A DNA stretch of 60,000 nucleotides, taken from the NCBI RefSeq assembly GCF_964355755.1, contig NC_092677.1, positions 10,564,601 to 10,624,600 of the forward strand, written 5' to 3'. The translations under genes and the position numbers were made by a program. Position 1 is the stretch's first letter, and each line of letters begins with the position of its first letter. This document shows, one piece after another, positions 13,701 to 22,700 of this stretch. The DNA comes from Antedon mediterranea. Its lineage: Eukaryota > Echinodermata > Crinoidea > Comatulida > Antedonidae. Under the pieces are notes generated by a model. That model was not told where the DNA came from, searched no databases, and was given only the letters and a program-made list of their open reading frames with translations.

Positions 13701-16700
13701 TAGTTAAATTAAAGCTTGTTTTATTCTTACTTATTCTATTTACAGTTTATTAATGTGACTAAATTTGTAAACTTACAAGTTTCACAGAATGTTCCAGTGT
13801 AACAACCTGGACAGGTACATGAGTATGCTGTACAGGAACCAGAAACCTGGACACAAGCAGCTCCATTCTGACAAGCATGGTTAGAGCAAGCATTCAACAC
13901 TGTAAAGAAGGAAAATCCATATGAACAATACAAAGTATCTGTCAAGTATCCCCTTCAAATACAATGCAGTAAATTTTATAGTTTCCAAATGCGCGTAATC
14001 TAATAGTTTCAGGAGCGGTCGCAGAACTACTTTTAGGGGGTTGCCCACGAGTCCAGGGCCGTTAATACCAAGCTTTTGCAAATTTTGTTAAATGACACCT
14101 CTAGATAGCCGGATCGTATGTAAAACTCATGATAGGCTCTTCCAACCATGAACTTCTATTTAATGTTAATAGTTATTATCATGAAATGAGATCTAAATAG
14201 TAATTTAGTGGCAGAAGAAACACTTAGTATGAAATTAAGGGTGTTGCCAAGGCAACTGGGGAAACACCCCTGCGTCCGCCCCTGATTTTATACTTACGAG
14301 TTTCACAGAATGTTCCAGTATAACAGGTTGGACAAGTACATGTGTATGCTGTACAGGAACCAACTACTGCAACGCAAGCACCTCCATTTTGACAAATGTT
14401 ATTGCTGCATGCATTCAATGCTAAATATAATGTAAAATAGTGTTACGTTGTAATTAATACATCAACATACTAGAGACCTGTCTAACCCAATTATAAATGG
14501 CTGTAGTTACCATCAAAAGATTTAAATTCATACCCAATTTGTTGCATGGTCTGTTTATAGACAAAAATTAATATAAACAACTACTAGTATAAAAAATATT
14601 ATTTTCTAATAATTTTTAAAATCTATTTCAAGTAAAAACACAATCATAGCATAAAATAATAAACAAAACTGATTCTTGGTGCTGTTTTATCTAAATTTGT
14701 CCAGTTCACATATGTTTTATAAATGCCTGTATCATATATATTAACCGATGATATGCTGTATTAAGGGATTTGCCAAGACACTGGACAGTTATTGTAATAT
14801 GTGGAGAAACAGCACTGGGAATTGGGTGCATCAAGGAAAAAACCATGAGTTCAAAAGTAGGAAGACATTAGAGGAAACGAGACCCTTTCAATCCATATCA
14901 TCATATTTGTCATCATTATCATCTCTCCTATATACTCATCAACATTATAGTATGAAATCTCTCCATCCTCATAATTCTTAAGAGTCATTTTCAGTTGATT
15001 GAGGTTCCTGTTTTGAATATTACCTGCAGCTAACCCTAACTAGTATATCCCATTTGTGTTTTCTCCTTGAAGGTAAAAACAAAAGAGAATATAAAGCCAA
15101 CTGGACTAGTAAGTTCTTACGTGTTTGACAAAACTGTCCAGTAAAACAATTCGCACAGGTACAAGAGTACTCGGTGCAGGAACCTGGAGCCTGGACACAA
15201 GCTGCTCCATTCTGACACAGGTTGTTTGAACAGGCATTCAATACTTGAAAGGAACAAATACAACTAAAACTTTATCAACTGCAATCAAATATTGAGTTAG
15301 ATGTAACTAAGCTTACTTCCAACCAGAAGGAATACCAAATATTAGTACTAGTACTAGTTAGCAAGTAGGTATCAAGTAAGTATCAACATGTTGACATGCA
15401 CATGCATAAAAGAAGACAACTTTAAGCACAGAAATAAGCCTTGATTGGTCAACATGGTATCTCCTACGGAAGCAGCAATATTACGAATTGCTGGAACACA
15501 GTACAAGATTACCTGAACACACAAGTAACAACCAATAACGGAATAAAGCAAACATTGAACATGGCATACTAATAAAAGTATCTAACTGCACTACATTGCA
15601 TGTACACTGTATACATCATTTCGGCTACTAAAGGTCTCAGAATATAGACCTAATAACAGACACAAAAAGCATGGTATTCCACCTCTCAAAATATTTCATT
15701 CTTTTTTTAATCTATAGCAAACTTGTCTTATCAAACAAATACAATCAGAGATTAAGAGATGACTCTCACAAACGCATACACTGCTGCTGCTAGTCTATGT
15801 CAGTCGTTAAGCTACAGATACACAACACAATGTAAACGTCCCACAATATAAACTCAGCAGAAACATACAGTGAAATGTACAGTGTACTGTAGTATCCCAA
15901 CTAACCATTTGAACAGAATTGTCCTACGTAACAATTTGGACAAGAACATGTATAATCTACGCATGAATCAATCTCAGGCGTGCAAGTTGCGCCATTTTGG
16001 CACTGGTGGTTTGAGCATGGTTCAAGAACTAACACAAGATTTTAAAAGAAAAACAATAAGTTACTAATAAAAGATATAAGAAAAGCACAAAAATGTATTG
16101 TTCAAAAGGTTGCATCATGGGTAATAATATGCAAGTTATAGACAAATGCTAATGGAGATCCCATGTATTAGTTAAGAAGAAAAGATATAATTTTAGTACA
16201 TACTTAACAGTTTCTGTTTATTCTATATACCATGAGTTAGATTGCCAAATGCATTTTCTTATCTACAAGGTATCACCCTCCCCCATGTGAAGTTTTTTAT
16301 GCAGGAGTAAAAATATAAAAAATACATAAAATAACAAATTGTGGCATTTAGTATTTGACGCACAATTCACTTTCTTTAAACTACTATGTTAATAGGGAGG
16401 TTATGACCAACATGCAGCCTAGTGAATCGATGTATCGTCAGTTGTTGCCTTGACCTAGAAACAAACCTGTGTTGAGGGCAGGAGTGAGGAACACGTCCCA
16501 ATATTCCTGCATGCACACAATGAATTAACATAAAATAATTTGGTCGGCCGTCTCCCTAATACCCACAAGTCTTTTGGTTTATGTTTGTTTTAGTATGTAT
16601 TTGAGTCCAATTTAGAGACGAAGACATTCAGGTTTATCTAGGTAACTATTCATACATTGAACAGTAACGGTCACTTTGCACGACAAGTGAGTTTGAATTT

Positions 16701-19700
16701 CTAACTTTTGGCAGGTGAATGATGGCTTCGAAGATGAATGCACTGGTGATTTAACCAATGAATTATTCCTGATATGTTATAATTAGAAGGGGGAGTGTGC
16801 TACAAACATCCTCCACCACCAACAACAATGTACAGGCCTGACTATCACATATTTTCTCCCTGTTTCACATCCATTGTCATCATTGTGTTTATTAAGGTCA
16901 ATTGTTTGACATATTAATTAAAGACTTACATGTTTCGCAAAAGGTTCCAGTGAAACATCCAGAACAGGAACAAGTGTAGTCAGTACATGAGTTTCCAACA
17001 CTAAAGCATATTCCACCATTCTGGCACTGGCTATTACTACAAGCATTCAATCCTATAAAACAGCAATAAATAAAACATAAAATAAACAAGTAATATGACA
17101 TAATTTATCTTTCTGACCAAAAATCTTCCTATTGTTTACAAATATTCTATAATAATTTACTATGTTCATTATTTCAGTATTTAAAAAAAAAATTGGATAA
17201 TCATATCTCACATTTTTAAAGTTTGATGGTAAAATGTGTGATGCTAGAAAATTTTACTTTTTTCCTTGCTCACATATTGATTATTATGTGACTCATAGAT
17301 AGACACATGAAAAAGCACTGCCAACCATGGTCATGGTGTTTCTTAATGATTTAAACACTCACCTGTTTCACAGAAAGATCCAACAAAGCATGTTACACAC
17401 AAGCAAGTTGCAATTTTACCAGTAGAATCGAGTTGACACGTGCCTCCATTTTGACAAACAATACTATTACAGGGATTGACTGAAGAAAAAAAATGTATAC
17501 ATTATTTGATGTTGATCATGGTTGATGGTACAGTACATTGATATGCGATGTTGATTATGGTTCATCATGTAGAGTAGTACAATGTATATAGAGGTAATAT
17601 ACACATGCTTAAATTTCCTCCCTTGGAGGCCACACCATTAAGGCCAAATTATACAAACAATTGGTCACGGTACGCATAAAAAAAAATATAGAATTTATGT
17701 TATTTCTTAAGACCAGTTACACCAAACGTGGAGCAGATGGCCTGTTGGGTGGAAAGCTGTTCAAGATAGAAACAGATTCAAACAGAGATTGGTTGGTATA
17801 CAGAGGTTGCCGTCTCTCAAAGGCATATGGCCATACTTAACAATGTTTCATTAGGCTTGGTTCCCACATAAAACAAGACCTAACAAAAGTCAGTTAACCA
17901 ATGATTGGTCAAATCACTTGCATTGCGCTTGAATTGATATGAACGCCTACAAATGGACCAATTTACCAACTGAAAATAATTATAATGAAAACAAATATTT
18001 TGGGAGAAATATTAAAAATGTATATATCTTGTTTACTTACTGTACATTTCCCAACGAAGTCTAAAACCACTTTCCTCAACGTTCTTATCAGTCAAAAAGT
18101 ACATCCAAGCTGAGTCCGAAACAATACTAATTTTTCCAGGTCTTTGACTGCCATCAAAAAAGAACATGTTCAGACTAGATAAATGTTGTCCATTTAAACT
18201 ACCGATATCTAATGGAGTCAATCCAGCTCCTATGTACAACTCATCTTTAGGTCTCTCCACATTGAAGGTGTTGTCAAAGAACATGTCAATTCTATCAACA
18301 TTAGGAGCATACAGAAGGTACAAAGCACTATATCGAGCGGCATACATGTTAGGATAGTTTGGAGAGCTGAACGTTCCGTAAAAGCATTTACTTCCATAAC
18401 AAGTAAATATATCGTTATTGGCTGAAATATAACAATAATCGATTTATTACTTTAAGGGTTGATCGGTTAAGGTAGAGGCACTGCAAAGCAATAAAATCGG
18501 CATAGGTTTAAGGCTCACCTCGACCATAATTCTGGTGGTAGAATGAGTCTTCTCGGCTAAGGACTTAAAACTGGATGTCCGGTGTACACATCTGAGTTAT
18601 ATGCACCCAGAGAAAGAGTAGGGGTTATCTCGGCATCATTCTTTGTTATTGCTCAATTTAAAAAAATGGCCCTAGACCAGGTCAAGATTGGGCAACATAA
18701 TTGCCCTTACAAAGCAAGTAACACTAAATGTGCAGGTTTCACAATTGTTAAGGCCTTAAAACGTAAGTAATATTAAATGTTAAGTTGCTTTTTATCTGTG
18801 GAAAGCTTACCTGTAGTGGTCTGACAGTTATAGCCACCTGTATTTGGTTGTGTACATTCACAGACATAGTTTGGCTGATTTGGTTCGTTGCGGTTGTAGC
18901 ATGCAAGATTGTTGCCGCATTGATTGACAGCACATGCTACCAGACAAAAATATTCAAGACCAATTAATTTTGGTTTGCAACATTTATATATCAAAAAATA
19001 TTTTAAAAAGTTTGTGAGATCTGATCATAAAAAAGCTGGTTTTGAATAAAGACGAAATGTGATTTCATGAATAGGTTAAATAATGTACAGTAAAGTGGTT
19101 AACATATTTAAAAATAAAGGTTAACATATTTACAGGTAAAAACATTTAAAATCTGCAGAAGTCACATGGTATACATAATAAAAATGAATAAAACACAACA
19201 TTTTGGGATGAGGAGTTAGATACATAGATTGAGTTATATACTACAAATCATCATGTTTCAATTCAAATGATGGAATCCACCAGATTAGTCAATATTTTGC
19301 TTTGTGTATGTAGGCCTAAATCTTGTCTAAGTATTATATTATGTCCTGTCATTGTAATGTATTTTTATATAAGGGTAGCCATAATAACGAGCCTTGCTCT
19401 TTGATTTGTTTTCACCATTTCACCATAAATAAAATTGTATTCTCTTATCATCACATGCAATTCGGAAATAAAGTTGAAAATTGATTTGTTAATTACATAT
19501 TTAAGGGTGAGAAATATTTTACATGTTCTTAATTTGGTTTAATGACATAACATTTGTATAGGAAAACATTTATTACTTTAACATAATCCTATTATTATAA
19601 TTCTTTGTATTTAAACAACATTGTGCATCTGTACCAATAATCAACATACCTTCAGATGCATAGAAGTTCTCGCAATTTACACCGGAGTAACTTGTAGGAC

Positions 19701-22700
19701 ATTCACAAACGTATGCTCCAGACGTAAATGCAACACACACACCTCCATTCAAACATGGGTTAGACTGACACCCAGTTGCAGCAGCTACAAAAAAAAACAA
19801 ATTTGGCATTAAAGACAACAGCTTCTATTGTAGTTAAATACAGTATTTTACCATTTTTTACTGTTCTACTTCAAACAATATTGCATGAATAAACGTATAG
19901 TATAGTCGGACAATTGCTCTCTAGACAATTGCTCTACAGACAAGTACCCCCAACAGCTACCCTTTATGACAACTACTCCCTAGGAAAATTATCCCCAGAC
20001 AACTATACTCTATGAGGCATTTGTCTGTATTAGGGTGTAATTGGGTTGCCCGAAGAGTAAGTTGTACTTGGTACTTTTTGGTTGTCTAGTGAATACTCCA
20101 CAAGAAAGTCTGTCCAAATTGTCTGGGGGTTGGTTGTTTAGTAGTGGATTTTTTACATAATTTGTTGGTAATTTTGATCTTCCCTTTATCTGGCCCTGCC
20201 CTCAGCCGCACCCCTTTACCAGCCGTTTTGGCAGACTGCTTTACATACTTACATGCAAGAAGCTGACAGTTTGATCCCTGATATCCAGTAGGGCATGAAC
20301 ATTGGTACCACAATGCACCTGAAGTTCCTATATCTGTACATACGCCTCCATTAAAACATGGAGTTATGGTGGTGCAAGGTTGGTCGTACACTGTGGAAAC
20401 AAACAAAATGCACTTGATAATAAAATAGAAATAATAATCAAAATCATATTTATAATCCACCCGTACTTATCAAAATCCTCGGTATTTCATTTAATATATT
20501 TAAATGGAGTATAATTTCATGATTGAATCTAACGTCTAGTCTATGCTAGCAAACTTTTGTTTGTAAACTCTGAGTTTGTCACTATTTGAAGTAATAAGGC
20601 CCTACTTTATTTCGAAACGGATACAACATATTGATTAACCAGATTGGTGTGTTTTACAAGGCCATTTTAGCTTCATTTGTTTACAAACTCTCCGTTTTTA
20701 GAGAAGATTGTTCTATAAAGTTTGCTAGTGAGGGCCCTGAATGATCAGTTCTATTAGGAACTGGATAGGCTACCCTCAGTAAATATGGTAATAAATAAAG
20801 CGACGTAGCCCAGTTGATAAACTTCAGTAAACTGCAGAAAACAAGTTTGCAGAAGTCTACACTAGCAACCTTCACTTTGAAAATTCGAGCAAAACTCCGA
20901 GGGTGGCAAGAAACAATAACCAAATATTGTTAGCAACTTCGGCAAACTCTGGAATCACAAACTTCTCTAAACAGTGACAAATTCAGAGTTTTCCAAACAA
21001 AATTTCGGTAAATTTTGCTAGTGCAGACTATTTAGGCATTTGAACTTAAACAATCTCCGAATTTGGCAAAACAAGTGCAGAAAACACGCTTGTAGAAGTC
21101 TACAGTACGTTACATAGCAAACTCGAGCGTAATTTGAAAAAGAAGAAGGGATTTTCAAAGTTAACTGGTGCAGAAAACAAGTCTGCACAAGTCACTCGAT
21201 TTTTAAATAAAAAATTGGTAAAGTTTGTTAGTATAAGAAATAACACGTCAAACTCGGATTTTTTTCAATATGCAAACTAAAGTTTGCTAGACTCTAAATA
21301 CATTTTTGTAACATATAGGCCCCTACAATCGTTGGCCTACCAAAGTAATGAGTAATCAACATTTGTGTAACCAAACATTCTGCTGTATCAAAGTTATAAA
21401 TATTGGTACCCCATGTAGGCATATACCACCTTCATATAATGTTCATGCAAAGAACAAATTGTATTGTAGAGTATGTTGATTTACATTACACGTTTACATA
21501 TTTAATTGTCTACAATAATAATACATACAGTATATATTTCTATTTTAGGGGTTTACATGTTCAAGGTTATTGTATAGCCTGTTATAATAAATTAATCATT
21601 CGCTAAGAGTCGCCAAACCAACATAATGTACTTTATGAATAAAATGAAGATGTATTGTAGAAACCACGAATCTGTCTATTAACACGCCCACATAAAATAA
21701 ATGTTAGGCAAAAAGGTGCAGGAAGTGGTTAGGCCTATAGGTCTAATAAATGCTTTCTCTAAAATTAAAATGTAACCTTCCAAACGAATTAAATTTTGCT
21801 TGATAAAAAATATGTTTTATTTTTTATAAAGATGTGCCTCGAAATATTCGTCTACTAATCGTTAAATTGAGTTATTTTGGCTTTACAGAGTGACGTATGT
21901 TTCATTGTTTGGAGTTTACAATTGGGTTGAATCAACACGACAAGTGATAGCTGGTACAAATTGTTACGGATTGGTATACACATACAATACAGTGAAAAGC
22001 TTAACCACGCACATAGACGAACAATCGAGGTATTTCCAACAAAAGGGGTTCGTTAGCAAACAGTACCAATCATTGTAAAATAAGGAATTCTCTCCCAACC
22101 CATATTTAAGGTACCCATTGACAATACCGACAATACAATGCATTCCGCTTTAACAACGTCAATGTAAAACCACAGGCAAGATTGACACCAGGTCGAACTT
22201 ATTGACTATATGAACTGAAGTCAATGGGGGTGATTCTCATGAAACAGATTGTATTGCGCAAGAGGTGTAGGACCGGAGGGGATATAGAGTCGGGGGGGGG
22301 GGGATGCGTTATCTCCTCTCTGCATAAACTGAACTTGTATAGTTAATTATCACTTTATACATATTTTTCTTTTATACATATTATATTCTTCCATCCACCT
22401 GTCCGAAACTAGCTCGTGCCCGGTACTTAATTATATTACAATATTTTGTTCATTTATCGTTGATCATATATTTGTTAAACATCTATGTTCATCTGCCATT
22501 ATTTTGTAGTTAGCCTATACCATAAAGGTATAACACGTATAAGGATTGTATGAAAACAACATTTAACAATTCTATTTTGAATACGTATTTTTTAAGTCTC
22601 TGTGTATTAAATATTATTCCCTTTATACCTTGTACTCCTTTATCATTTCGAGGTAGGATTTGAACCAAACCAATAACAAACCAACTGAATATTGCGAATT

